Of a stretch of 64,000 bases of DNA, positions 46,428 through 54,501 are shown piece by piece. The stretch's first letter is position 1. Each line of letters begins with the position of its first letter. The DNA is taken from positions 1,736,001 through 1,800,000 of the forward strand of contig CAVTCF010000001.1 of NCBI GenBank assembly GCA_963733265.1, written 5' to 3'. The notes beneath the pieces were generated by a model that was not told the DNA's origin, made no database searches, and saw nothing but the letters and a program-made list of their open reading frames with translations. A program made the position numbers and the translations under genes. Origin of the DNA: PALSA-1006 sp963733265. GTDB lineage: Bacteria > Pseudomonadota > Gammaproteobacteria > Burkholderiales > Gallionellaceae.

Positions 46428-47285
46428 TTAAATAGTGGCACATAGTTGGTAAGTTTCGTTCTTCTTCAAGTCTGCAATAAATTGATCATGCAGCAAATAG
46501 TCACTTAGCTCTGGCTTGAGTCCCAAGGAGATGAGTGTATTTCTTTTCGTTTCCAAATCGTTGATCGGGTTTGCTCCTATACCGGCTGACTTAATCAGAT
46601 AATGGCCCGCAATCAGGCTCTGTAATACTACGTCAGTGAGTTGGTGTGGTTGTGGTGTCGTGAGATCGGCCCCCATATAGTCATTGAACCGTGCGGGAAG
46701 TTTCCATTCTCTGGTTGCTTCCAGTCCAACCTGACAGTGATCAAACCCAAAATATTTTGTTTCGGACTCAATGCTTTTGCAATTATGTTCAAATATATAC
46801 TTAAATACATTTTCATATGCCGACGGACTGTGGGTAAACATCAACACCTTTCCGGTGTCATGCATCAGTCCGGCAATAAATGCCTCGTCATCCAATTTGT
46901 CCAAGCCAAGTTTATGACAGATTGTTTGGCTTGCAATTGCAGTCAGCAAGGAATGCTGCCAAATATGCAAGCGGAATATTGTATTCTTGGTTTGAGAGAA
47001 AAGTGAGCGGCTGAAAGCCAGTAAAGCCAGTGATCGTACCACGCTATATCCGAGCAAACTAATAGCCAACGGAATAGTGGCGACTTTGTTTCCCCGACTA
47101 TATATCGGGGAATTGACAACCCTAAGAACAAGTGATGCAACGCCCTGATCGGAACTGATCAGATTGTCCAGCTCAAAAAAACATTTATACGAGTCAATAT
47201 CAATATTGATGATGTTTGAGATAATCCTCGCTTGAACAGGTATGTTTTTGAAATTGATTTTTGTTGGACTCATTTTTTCATGCAT
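46428..47285 (-). CDS. HDOD-domain protein
   Basis: A 285-residue HDOD protein (about 15-210; LDNLISSDQGVASLVLRVVN is the typical opening). It keeps the HD pair in GLMHDTGKVL, unlike the HDOD protein at 23012-23908. It lies immediately upstream of the adenylate cyclase with only a base between its stop and the cyclase ATG. The ATG at 47285 is used; an in-frame ATG four codons later is also possible. Likely a signalling partner of the cyclase. Confidence 0.9.
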   Translation of the reverse strand: MHEKMSPTKINFKNIPVQARIISNIINIDIDSYKCFFELDNLISSDQGVASLVLRVVNSPIYSRGNKVATIPLAISLLGYSVVRSLALLAFSRSLFSQTKNTIFRLHIWQHSLLTAIASQTICHKLGLDKLDDEAFIAGLMHDTGKVLMFTHSPSAYENVFKYIFEHNCKSIESETKYFGFDHCQVGLEATREWKLPARFNDYMGADLTTPQPHQLTDVVLQSLIAGHYLIKSAGIGANPINDLETKRNTLISLGLKPELSDYLLHDQFIADLKKNETYQLCATI

Positions 47286-47338
47286 TCATACCAAGGAGTC
47301 AGACAAAATATCTGTTGCTATCCCAAAGAACAATACAA

Positions 47339-48109
47339 TTAATCGTGTACTTCAGAAAGCCATTTTCCGGCAAAATCCTCAAGGGATTCCAATTCTTTTT
47401 TCGTCTCGCCGCCCAGAGGGCGATCATCAACCCGCTTGCCATCGAAGGACACCATACGATCCGTGGCAAGAGAGAACTCATGCTTGTATTCAACAAACTC
47501 ATGTTGGGTATCATTTTTAAATTTTTCGAACTTGTTTTTTTCGTCTTCGATTGCAGCTTGAGATTCGCGCTTCATTGCCTCGAATTCATCCTGATCTGAT
47601 TTCTTGTGAATTTCAAAATCTCCGGTCGGACTTTCCACACTTAGCGTTCCTTTGCGCATTCCAACTTCGCTGCGATCCGGCGTATCGGTCACTAGAAAAC
47701 GCGTGCCGCGAATACCCATTGTGGCTGTTTTAATTCGTACCTCCAGGGTGCGATCATTTTTCTTGATGGAATTCACCGCGTAGTAGATCATTCCGGATAT
47801 TTGACGAAAGAAACCGGCACGGTCATTTGAGGTGTTGATTTCAACCTGGCTATTTTTTTCCAGGACAACATAGCCGGTATTGCCCACGCGAATAACCGCA
47901 CGACCATCGGGTCCAGTGGACAATATGTTTGCAGCGGGAAGAGTGTCTTTAATTTTGACTGCTTTTTTATTCGCCCCCGCCGGGTCGCTGACTGTGAGAT
48001 TACCCTCGGCTTTTACAACTTCTATTTGTTCAGCGGCGACACTGACATTGCTGAATACAATGCCCAAAAAGATAAGCATTAAGCCTAAACCCGATTTGAT
48101 GTAACGCAT
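47339..48109 (-). CDS. Secreted FecR-domain protein
   Basis: A 256-residue exported protein; the ATG at 48109 has GGAGGCGCAT upstream and starts a signal peptide (MRYIKSGLGLMLIFLGIVFS). Residues about 30-160 form a FecR-type beta domain ending TATMGIRGTRFLV; residues about 180-256 are a charged helix (EFEAMKRESQAAIEDEKNKF). The same plan occurs at 8823-9689. No sigma factor or TonB receptor is adjacent. It lies upstream of the HDOD-cyclase pair on the same strand, a neighbourhood in which FecR proteins are often linked to cyclases. Function is unknown. Confidence 0.85.
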   Translation of the reverse strand: MRYIKSGLGLMLIFLGIVFSNVSVAAEQIEVVKAEGNLTVSDPAGANKKAVKIKDTLPAANILSTGPDGRAVIRVGNTGYVVLEKNSQVEINTSNDRAGFFRQISGMIYYAVNSIKKNDRTLEVRIKTATMGIRGTRFLVTDTPDRSEVGMRKGTLSVESPTGDFEIHKKSDQDEFEAMKRESQAAIEDEKNKFEKFKNDTQHEFVEYKHEFSLATDRMVSFDGKRVDDRPLGGETKKELESLEDFAGKWLSEVHD

Positions 48110-48197
48110 ATGCGCCTCCATTCTGCGCACGGGCTGGTTTACCGTGCTAGTTAAAATATTGCGATGAACGATTGTTATCGTTAATAAAAATAGAAGA

Positions 48198-48353
48198 CTA
48201 TTTTTTTAAATCTGATGACAACTCGCCTTGTCCTTTTTCGGCATGCGCCCTTTGCTGATCCGGTGAATTATAGGGTGAGCGGGAATTATCTGCGCAGCCA
48301 GTTGCTACAAATGCGATATAGAGAGTTAACAGAATGGCCATGAAATTGTTCAT
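48198..48353 (-). CDS. Small lipoprotein (51 residues)
   Basis: Too short for most gene finders but well supported: an AAGGAG site lies six bases before the ATG at 48353, and the product MNNFMAILLTLYIAFVATGC is a lipoprotein signal with the lipobox VATGC. The mature part is about 31 residues, polar and charged (SPYNSPDQQRAHAEKGQGEL). I know of no family. It sits between the FecR-domain gene and the LPP20-like lipoprotein gene; a terminator separates it from the latter. Confidence 0.75.
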   Translation of the reverse strand: MNNFMAILLTLYIAFVATGCADNSRSPYNSPDQQRAHAEKGQGELSSDLKK

Positions 48354-48396
48354 TTTGTTCTCCTTGGTAAACGAGAGTTTGCATTCAAAAACACAA

Positions 48397-48426
48397 AAAC
48401 CTATGTCCGGTTAAGGACATAGGTTT
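48397..48426 (-). terminator. Rho-independent terminator of the LPP20-like gene
   Basis: A perfect 12-bp stem (48397-48408 with 48415-48426) with a 6-base loop. Read on the minus strand it is followed by T-rich bases, 19 bases after the lipoprotein gene's stop. Confidence 0.85.
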
Positions 48427-48444
48427 GATTTCAGCTTGTAGAGC

Positions 48445-49044
48445 TTATTTCTGACCTGCAGCCTCTAGTTTTTGCTTTGCAATGTCGGCAGCCAACTCAT
48501 CTTGAGCTTTACCAGCCTGGAATTTTTGCCACAACGCTTTGTCATTGTTCATGCTGGTTTTTACTGCCGCTTCTGTAATTTTTTGTACCGAAGCTGTATC
48601 CAATCCTACGAGTACATAATATCTTCCATTTGTACCAGATTGAGTTCTGAATATTCTGGTTCCAATCAAAGTCTGATCAGTAATTTGTTTGGTAACCGAA
48701 GTGTTTACTTTGTCTACAGTTTCATCTTTTCCTGCGCCTGTAGTTTCAGCATATTGCTTGATCATGTTAGCTACTTGAACCTTCATGCTTTGGGCAAGTT
48801 GTACGCGAGCATCAGTTGCGGCCATTTGTTTCATGAATGCTTCACCGGCCCCTGATTGTTCAGCCGAACCCACTGCACTAACTTCAACTCCTTCTACAGG
48901 TGCACCGCATACCCACAGTGGTGCAGCATCTTGTGTGCCGAAGTAAGTGCAATCTGCCACCTTGGGTTTTGCCGGAGTTGAGCCACAGGCCGCCAAGCCA
49001 AATGTGACAACTGAACATAACAACAGATTTGATAGTTTAGACAT
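48445..49044 (-). CDS. LPP20-family lipoprotein
   Basis: A 199-residue lipoprotein with the lipobox GLAAC (Cys20) and an LPP20-like body (about 60-170; SGAGEAFMKQMAATDARVQL, then YYVLVGLDTASV). The family is a set of outer-membrane-associated lipoproteins of unclear function that includes flagellum-linked members, which fits the nearby flhDC. A GGGAG site precedes the ATG. A strong terminator follows. Confidence 0.85.
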   Translation of the reverse strand: MSKLSNLLLCSVVTFGLAACGSTPAKPKVADCTYFGTQDAAPLWVCGAPVEGVEVSAVGSAEQSGAGEAFMKQMAATDARVQLAQSMKVQVANMIKQYAETTGAGKDETVDKVNTSVTKQITDQTLIGTRIFRTQSGTNGRYYVLVGLDTASVQKITEAAVKTSMNNDKALWQKFQAGKAQDELAADIAKQKLEAAGQK

Positions 49045-49467
49045 TTGATACTCCCGATTCGAGTTAATAAGGATTACATAATTACAGATTGAACATCATA
49101 CCCGCTTCGCCATGCTCAAAAACCAGCGAATGCATAGTGTCAATCTACCTCACACCGAAAAAAACCACAAGTCTAGTAACCATTTTTTACACAGTTATTT
49201 TATTAATTATTTTTGGAATACCGATTCATCTTAAAATCATTACTATCCGGAAAACCCGCCCAAAACCCCCGTTATTCGACGCATTGGAATAGTGCCGAAT
49301 CAGGATAATAGCGGTACGACTCCCCCAAAGTCATAGGACTTTTTCCTACAAGACTTCCCAAACAACTTCCTACACAAGAATTAGATATCCTCTGATTCTT
49401 CCGACACGCATCTTTGCGCACAATGCAGCCATCGAATCAAACAACGCATTTTGCCAAGGAGACTCAA
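49045..49467. other. Control region upstream of flhDC
   Basis: A 423-base AT-rich gap between the LPP20-like lipoprotein (minus) and flhD (plus). No gene is convincing: a 67-codon plus frame at 49089-49292 has neither SD nor domain. flhDC promoters are usually complex and long leaders are common, so this gap probably holds regulatory sites, but none could be named by eye. Confidence 0.5.
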
Positions 49468-49788
49468 ATGAACGCCCATCAACTGCACGAAGAAATCAAG
49501 GAAGCCAACCTGTCCTACATGATGTTGGCCAAACAAATGATCAACGATGACAAAGCCAGCGCCGTCTTCCGTCTGGGTATCAGCGAAGAAATGGCCGACC
49601 TGCTTGCAGGCTTAACGCCCGCCCAACTGCTCAAAATGGCAGGCTCCAATATGCTGCTGTGCGCTTTCCGCTTTGACGAACGCCTGTTGCTCAACATGGT
49701 CACCGACTACAACAAAGATCGCATGATGTCCCAGTCCCATGCCACGATTCTGATGGCGGCACGTCCGGTAGAACAGCTCGCTGCCTGA
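49468..49788 (+). CDS. flhD: Flagellar master regulator subunit FlhD
   Basis: A 106-residue protein, one half of the FlhD4C2 complex that activates flagellar class II promoters. Canonical FlhD sequence (IKEANLSYMMLAKQMINDD and VFRLGISEEMADLLAGLTPA). The ATG at 49468 is preceded by GGAGA. It lies 38 bases upstream of flhC. No other flagellar gene is in the window, so the operon stands alone. Confidence 0.96.
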   Translation: MNAHQLHEEIKEANLSYMMLAKQMINDDKASAVFRLGISEEMADLLAGLTPAQLLKMAGSNMLLCAFRFDERLLLNMVTDYNKDRMMSQSHATILMAARPVEQLAA

Positions 49789-49826
49789 ACATAGCCAAGC
49801 GAACCAGCCTAATAAGGGAGAACATC

Positions 49827-50369
49827 ATGCGCAATACCAGCGTCGTTACCGAAGCCAACGAAATCCACATTGCGGTTGAACTCATCAATCTGGGTGCGCG
49901 TCTGCAAGTGTTGCAGGAAGAAACCAAGTTGAGCCGAGAACGTCTGCTCAAGCTTTACAAAGAAGTGAAGGGCGAATCCCCCTCCAAAGGCATGCTACCG
50001 TATTCGACCGACTGGTTCATGAGCTGGTTGCCCAATATCCACTCCTCTTTATTCATGGGGATATACCAATACCTGATCAAGAACACCAAGGTGACGGGAG
50101 TAGAGGCGCTGATCAAAAGCTACCGCCTGTATCTGGAGCAAATCCAAATCTCGCAAGGCGAACCCGAACTGAGTATCACCCGAGCCTGGTTTCTGATTCG
50201 CTTCTTTGACGCGGACATGCTGCAACTGACGGTGTGTACCGAATGCGGCGGACATTTTGTCGCCCATACCGACGAATTGACCAAAGACTATGTGTGCGGC
50301 ATCTGCCGTCCACCTTCACGCGCAGGCAAGACCAAAAAGGCCGCTTTGATGGACGCGATTGCGGCTTAA
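49827..50369 (+). CDS. flhC: Flagellar master regulator subunit FlhC
   Basis: A 180-residue zinc protein, the other half of FlhD4C2. The four zinc cysteines are seen in VCTECGGHFV and YVCGICRPP near the C-terminus, and the helical body (LINLGARLQVLQEETKLSRE) is canonical. Length matches the family (about 190). Same operon as flhD. AGGGAG precedes the ATG. Confidence 0.96.
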   Translation: MRNTSVVTEANEIHIAVELINLGARLQVLQEETKLSRERLLKLYKEVKGESPSKGMLPYSTDWFMSWLPNIHSSLFMGIYQYLIKNTKVTGVEALIKSYRLYLEQIQISQGEPELSITRAWFLIRFFDADMLQLTVCTECGGHFVAHTDELTKDYVCGICRPPSRAGKTKKAALMDAIAA

Positions 50370-50410
50370 AACTGAAATCAATGTTGTAAGAGCACGATAA
50401 GGAGGATGTT

Positions 50411-50599
50411 ATGCAAATCCATCAACACATACCCCACGGTTTGCTGTATTCGATAGAACCGCAAAAATTTGCCAAATTTCATTTGAGCGAGCAGGCCAAT
50501 CATGATGATTTTGAATGGGAAGAATATGCGTCTGAATATGCTGAAGAGTCACTTGCCGGCAATGTGTTTACTTTTCTTAAAGAGATAACCGGAAGCTAA
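50411..50599 (+). CDS. Small acidic protein of unknown function
   Basis: A 62-residue protein supported by a consensus AAGGAGG site seven bases before the ATG. It is acidic with a possible helix (DFEWEEYASEYAEESLAG) and no membrane or signal segment. I do not recognise a family. It starts 41 bases after flhC on the same strand, so it may be a third gene of the flhDC operon. Confidence 0.65.
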   Translation: MQIHQHIPHGLLYSIEPQKFAKFHLSEQANHDDFEWEEYASEYAEESLAGNVFTFLKEITGS

Positions 50600-50608
50600 C
50601 TCAAGCGC

Positions 50609-51412
50609 TTAAAAGGGATGTTGCCAGGCAAGATAGACAGCGCCTCCCGCGCAAGTAAAAGTAAGCAACGACAGCACCAGTATTTGTAACCAAATGGCCC
50701 ATTTTTCAGAAACGGGAATGTGGACAGCAAGCGGGATTAATCCAAGTGCAGGCAAGGTATACCAGGGTTGTTGCGTGCCAATAACCGCGATGCAAGCGAT
50801 TAAGCCGGCAACTAGTGAGAGTGGTAGTGTAAAGCAGTAACCACAGGAAAGGCGGCTGTTGGAGATGGCCTGGATTATCAAGTAAGCCGCCGAAGCTGCG
50901 CCCAGCGCAAGTCCGAACTTGCCCGGTAACGCAGATGAACTCAGTAGTGCCGCCATGCCCGTACCCACGCCCAAAGCCAAGCCTGCATTACCTGCGGCCA
51001 CGGAATTATTTCGTAATCCGTCGAACCAGAACACCAGCCAACCCAAATAGAATGAGCATCCCGCAGTCCAAAGCAATTCGTCGGGGATAGCCTGCCGTTG
51101 CAATAGATTCCAGCTTGTCCATACCGCGGATATTGCGGCAGCAATTGCAAGTAACGGGCGCCAGTATGACCAGGTTAACAGCATGAGCGGAATTGAGAGC
51201 GCACTCGCTGCGATACCAAGCCAGATTATTTTGCGCGTGGAAGTTAGTGGGGTAAAACCGAAGTCGGCGGCAAAATATACCGTGGCGGCAAGTCCGGCAA
51301 GGATGGCAAGGCCACTCAAGCGTATGCGTTGGAATAGCTCCGCAGTTATGAGTGCTGTGATGAAGGGTATCAGACCTGCTTGAATGGCTGGATGGATGAA
51401 CAGTTCGTGCAA
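50609..51412 (-). CDS. Polytopic membrane protein of unknown function
   Basis: A 267-residue protein with about eight hydrophobic helices. The TTG at 51412 is preferred because AGGAG lies eight bases upstream; no better ATG exists. A central pair of cysteines (SCGYCFTL) is notable. I do not recognise a named family. Converges with the small acidic protein gene with a 9-base gap. Its role cannot be guessed from context. Confidence 0.72.
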   Translation of the reverse strand: MHELFIHPAIQAGLIPFITALITAELFQRIRLSGLAILAGLAATVYFAADFGFTPLTSTRKIIWLGIAASALSIPLMLLTWSYWRPLLAIAAAISAVWTSWNLLQRQAIPDELLWTAGCSFYLGWLVFWFDGLRNNSVAAGNAGLALGVGTGMAALLSSSALPGKFGLALGAASAAYLIIQAISNSRLSCGYCFTLPLSLVAGLIACIAVIGTQQPWYTLPALGLIPLAVHIPVSEKWAIWLQILVLSLLTFTCAGGAVYLAWQHPF

Positions 51413-51614
51413 CTTTTTCTCCTGTTGAATATGTTAAAGCGGCGCGAGTGTAGCACCGCAGGCGGGGGCTTGAAACAGGCACTTCCCGAAAGTGCAGCAG
51501 AGAGCAGCATTGCTTTGCCTGTTCAGTCCCGAGCCAAGGCTGACAAAGCATAAAACAGTTGATGGTTCGACGATTTAACTATTTATTCAAAATGGGACAA
51601 AAGTACCAGATTAT

Positions 51615-51698
51615 TCAGTATGAATGTACGTAGTCAAAGCGAATAGCGAAGCGTAACCTGATATCAACTGTAGATGCAGCGTTCACAGTGTTTTGCAT
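51615..51698 (-). CDS. Possible 27-residue peptide
   Basis: A minus-strand ATG at 51698 with a good TAGGAG site seven bases before it opens a 27-codon frame (MQNTVNAASTVDIRLRFAIR, then FDYVHSY). The product would be a basic amphipathic peptide. It overlaps the possible plus-strand RNA gene ending at 51752, so at least one of the two is likely wrong. Codon count is too low to decide. Confidence 0.3.
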   Translation of the reverse strand: MQNTVNAASTVDIRLRFAIRFDYVHSY

Positions 51699-51714
51699 GT
51701 TTAACTCCTATTCC

Positions 51715-51752
51715 AAAGCGCACTTCTGTAAAAAGTTGTGCGCTTTTTTTTG
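51715..51752 (+). terminator. Rho-independent terminator with no plus-strand gene upstream
   Basis: A 9-bp stem (51715-51723 with 51738-51746) followed by eight T residues on the plus strand. The two flanking genes are both on the minus strand, so it does not end any known gene. It may end an unannotated small RNA starting near 51590-51640 or protect the region from read-through. Confidence 0.75.
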
Positions 51753-51779
51753 AGTTAATTTTTTGATGTCTATACTGCG

Positions 51780-53189
51780 TTACGCCTCAATAGTTCCGCC
51801 TTTGCTGACACTCTCACCATCTTCAGCGCGCAATGTCCAGAACGTCAATGATGAAATCAAAGTCATCGCACCCAAGGTCAGAAACGCATAGTGCAGGGCG
51901 TGAGTGACGGCGACTCGATCTGTTTGGGGTAGATCACCGAGAAACCAGGCTGCCACTAACGATCCGCACGCCAGTCCAAAGCTCATCGACAACTGTTGGA
52001 AGGAGCTGGCGAGTGTGCTGGCCATACTTGATTCGGTTTCGTTGACATCTGCATAGGCCATGGAATTCATACTTGAAAATTGTAGCGAATTGAAAAATCC
52101 CTGTGTCAGTCCGAGAAAGACAATCAATGCAATTGGGGTAGTAGAGCTCACGAAAGCGAACAAACTGATTGTTAGACCAATGAGCAAGGTATTTACGATG
52201 AGAACTTTACGGAATCCAAAACTGCGCAGGATGCGTACCGAAAATATTTTCATGCCCATCGCTGCTGCTGCGGCCGGCATCATGAGTAGTCCTGATTGCC
52301 AGGCGGGCAAGCCCAGTCCCAGTTGGTAAAGTAAAGGCAACAGAAAAGGGAGTCCGCCCAACCCCAGCCGGGTGATAAAGCCGCCAACAACCGAAACGCG
52401 GAAGGTTCTGATTCGAAACAATGACAGGCGAAGTAAAGGATAAGTTGTTTGCTGCGAATGCAACCCGTATGCCGCCAGTAAACCGCATGAAACCATTAAT
52501 AGAATCGTAGCCGGCAATAAGCCGATATTATGTTCGCCAAATATTTCCAAAAGCCAGGAGAGTAGGGCGGTGCCTGTCCCAAACAATAGCAGGCCGATTG
52601 CATCAAGCGGGCGTCTCTCGTCGCCATGATAGTCCGGCATATGCAAGTGGATTAGAAACAGCGCAATGAGACCCACCGGAATATTGATAAAGAAAATTAC
52701 ACGCCAGGTGACCCAATGAACGATCAATCCACCGATTGTCGGGCCAAGCAGCGGGCCGATCAAGGCCGGAATTATCACGAAGTTCATTGCCATCAGCAAT
52801 TCCGTCTTGGGAAAAGTTCGTATGATTGCGAGTCTCCCGACCGGCATCATCATTGCCGCGCCAATACCCTGCAAAATCCGCGCGGCAACCAGCATCGGCA
52901 CATTTAACGACAGCCCGCAGAGCAACGAAGATAAAGTGAAAACGATGACGGCAGAACCGAAAACGCGGCGGGTACCAAAGCGGTCTGCCATCCACCCGCT
53001 GATAGGGATGCATACAGCCAGACTCAAGATGTAACTGGCTACAACTGCTTTTAAACTAAGCGGTGCAACATTGAAACTCGCGGCCATGGCCGGTACCGCA
53101 GTGTTGATGATGGTCGAATCAAGTTGTTCCATGAATAATGCTGTCGCAACTACCCAGGGCAGATATTTTTTGACAGTCGCGCTTTCCAT
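51780..53189 (-). CDS. MFS exporter, DHA2 (EmrB/QacA-like) family
   Basis: A 469-residue drug:proton antiporter-like protein with about 14 hydrophobic helices. The helix-1 motif QLDSTIINTAVPAMA, motif A WMADRFGTRR, and motif C-like GLLMMPAAAA are typical of the DHA2 group. No membrane-fusion protein or TolC gene is adjacent. The start codon is the ATG at 53189. Substrate unknown. It is upstream of nothing on its strand for 80 bases, then an orphan plus-strand terminator. Confidence 0.9.
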   Translation of the reverse strand: MESATVKKYLPWVVATALFMEQLDSTIINTAVPAMAASFNVAPLSLKAVVASYILSLAVCIPISGWMADRFGTRRVFGSAVIVFTLSSLLCGLSLNVPMLVAARILQGIGAAMMMPVGRLAIIRTFPKTELLMAMNFVIIPALIGPLLGPTIGGLIVHWVTWRVIFFINIPVGLIALFLIHLHMPDYHGDERRPLDAIGLLLFGTGTALLSWLLEIFGEHNIGLLPATILLMVSCGLLAAYGLHSQQTTYPLLRLSLFRIRTFRVSVVGGFITRLGLGGLPFLLPLLYQLGLGLPAWQSGLLMMPAAAAAMGMKIFSVRILRSFGFRKVLIVNTLLIGLTISLFAFVSSTTPIALIVFLGLTQGFFNSLQFSSMNSMAYADVNETESSMASTLASSFQQLSMSFGLACGSLVAAWFLGDLPQTDRVAVTHALHYAFLTLGAMTLISSLTFWTLRAEDGESVSKGGTIEA

Positions 53190-53198
53190 CAAACCACT

Positions 53199-53894
53199 TT
53201 ATTCTTCATCATCGATATGTTTTTCTCTGGGGGGATTGCCATCGTAAACCAGACTTTGCCGGCGCGCGAGGTAGAAGTCACGGATGAAGGCATAGCGGTC
53301 GGGTACATCGTCAAGCACACTTTCGTTTTCCAACAAACTTGCGCGCAAGTTTATTTTGCCGACGACATAACCAATATCACGGGTTGGAATGTCGCGGGTA
53401 TTGATAATCACGTCGGTTAAACCGTCACCATATAATCCGGCGGCATCACGCACCGAGCTCGGGCCGAAAAAAGGCAGCATGAGGTAAGGGCCGCTACCGA
53501 TGCCCCAGTAGCCCAGGGTTTGACCAAAGTCTTCATTGTGTTTATCCAGTCGGTCTGTGACATTAATAAGGCCGCCAATGCCGAAGGTGGTATTAAACAA
53601 AACCCGGATGCCATCGGATGCGGCTTGCCTGAGTTTTAACTGCAGTATGTCATTGACAGTAACGCCGACATCATCCAGATTGGAAAAAAAGTTATTGAGA
53701 GCAATCCTGACTATCTTGGGCAGAATAGTGTTGTAGCCTTGTGCCACAGGTTTGATAACTGCTTTATCGAGGGCGTCATTAAACTTGTAAATGCCCCGGT
53801 TCAATGGCTCAAAAGGGTCTTTGGGATTGCTGTTTTGCGTAGACGCGCATCCGGAGAATAACAGGGCGGCAAATAAAATACAGACGAGTTTCAT
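53199..53894 (-). CDS. mlaA: Phospholipid-transport lipoprotein MlaA (VacJ)
   Basis: A 231-residue outer-membrane lipoprotein that takes part in removing mislocalised phospholipids (Mla pathway). Lipobox FSGC at its N-terminus; canonical body with DPFEPLNRGIYKFNDALD and GPYLMLPFFGPSSVRDAAG. The other mla genes are not nearby. It ends 9 bases before the MFS gene start on the same strand. Confidence 0.94.
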   Translation of the reverse strand: MKLVCILFAALLFSGCASTQNSNPKDPFEPLNRGIYKFNDALDKAVIKPVAQGYNTILPKIVRIALNNFFSNLDDVGVTVNDILQLKLRQAASDGIRVLFNTTFGIGGLINVTDRLDKHNEDFGQTLGYWGIGSGPYLMLPFFGPSSVRDAAGLYGDGLTDVIINTRDIPTRDIGYVVGKINLRASLLENESVLDDVPDRYAFIRDFYLARRQSLVYDGNPPREKHIDDEE

Positions 53895-53925
53895 TTAGTG
53901 TCGATATAGTATGGCGTGAGCGCAT

Positions 53926-54486
53926 TCATGCGTGGTTATCGGGTTTGTGTACAGGGGGCTTCAAGTCCAAATTAAAGAAATGAAAGCTGCCATTTTTACG
54001 ATCTTCAAAATAATGTTCCAGGGTAAACTTGACCGGACGAAAGGCGAGAGTATCCCAGGGAATTTCGTTTTCCGTAAACAGTACGACCTCAAGACTTTCT
54101 ACACCCGGCGAGAAATCAAGGTCAAGTAATTTGGCGCGGAATAGCAAATGCACTTGATCAATGTATGGCAGATTGTGCATCGAGTATAAATCGCCGATGG
54201 CGACACGCGCATTGGCTTCTTCCAGCGTTTCTCTTGCGGCAGCTTCGGCAGTGGTCTCGCCGTTTTCCATAAATCCGGCTGGTAGTGTCCATAGGCCGTG
54301 GCGAGGCTCAATAGCGCGTCGGCATAACAGAATTCGTCCATCTTCCCATTCCGGAATGGCGCCGACGATGAGCTTTGGATTGTGGTAGTGGATGGTGGCG
54401 CAGACTGTGCAAACGTGACGTTCGCGATGATCATCCTGCGGTAATCGCACCTCAACAGGTGCGCCGCACTCAGGGCAAAATTTCAA
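53926..54486 (-). CDS. Nudix hydrolase with N-terminal zinc ribbon
   Basis: A 186-residue protein. The TTG at 54486 is preceded by AGGAGG and starts a zinc ribbon (FCPECGAPVEV, then HVCTVCATI). The Nudix box GFMENGETTAEAAARETLEE is complete, so it should hydrolyse a nucleoside-diphosphate-linked substrate. The zinc ribbon resembles that of NADH pyrophosphatases, but the substrate is not certain. It lies between mlaA and bamD on the same strand. Confidence 0.9.
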   Translation of the reverse strand: MKFCPECGAPVEVRLPQDDHRERHVCTVCATIHYHNPKLIVGAIPEWEDGRILLCRRAIEPRHGLWTLPAGFMENGETTAEAAARETLEEANARVAIGDLYSMHNLPYIDQVHLLFRAKLLDLDFSPGVESLEVVLFTENEIPWDTLAFRPVKFTLEHYFEDRKNGSFHFFNLDLKPPVHKPDNHA

Positions 54487-54501
54487 GATAGGCCTCCTGT
54501 G

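Noticed and set aside
49089..49292. 67-codon plus frame upstream of flhD
   Set aside because: No ribosome binding site or family match; the gap is better read as a regulatory leader.
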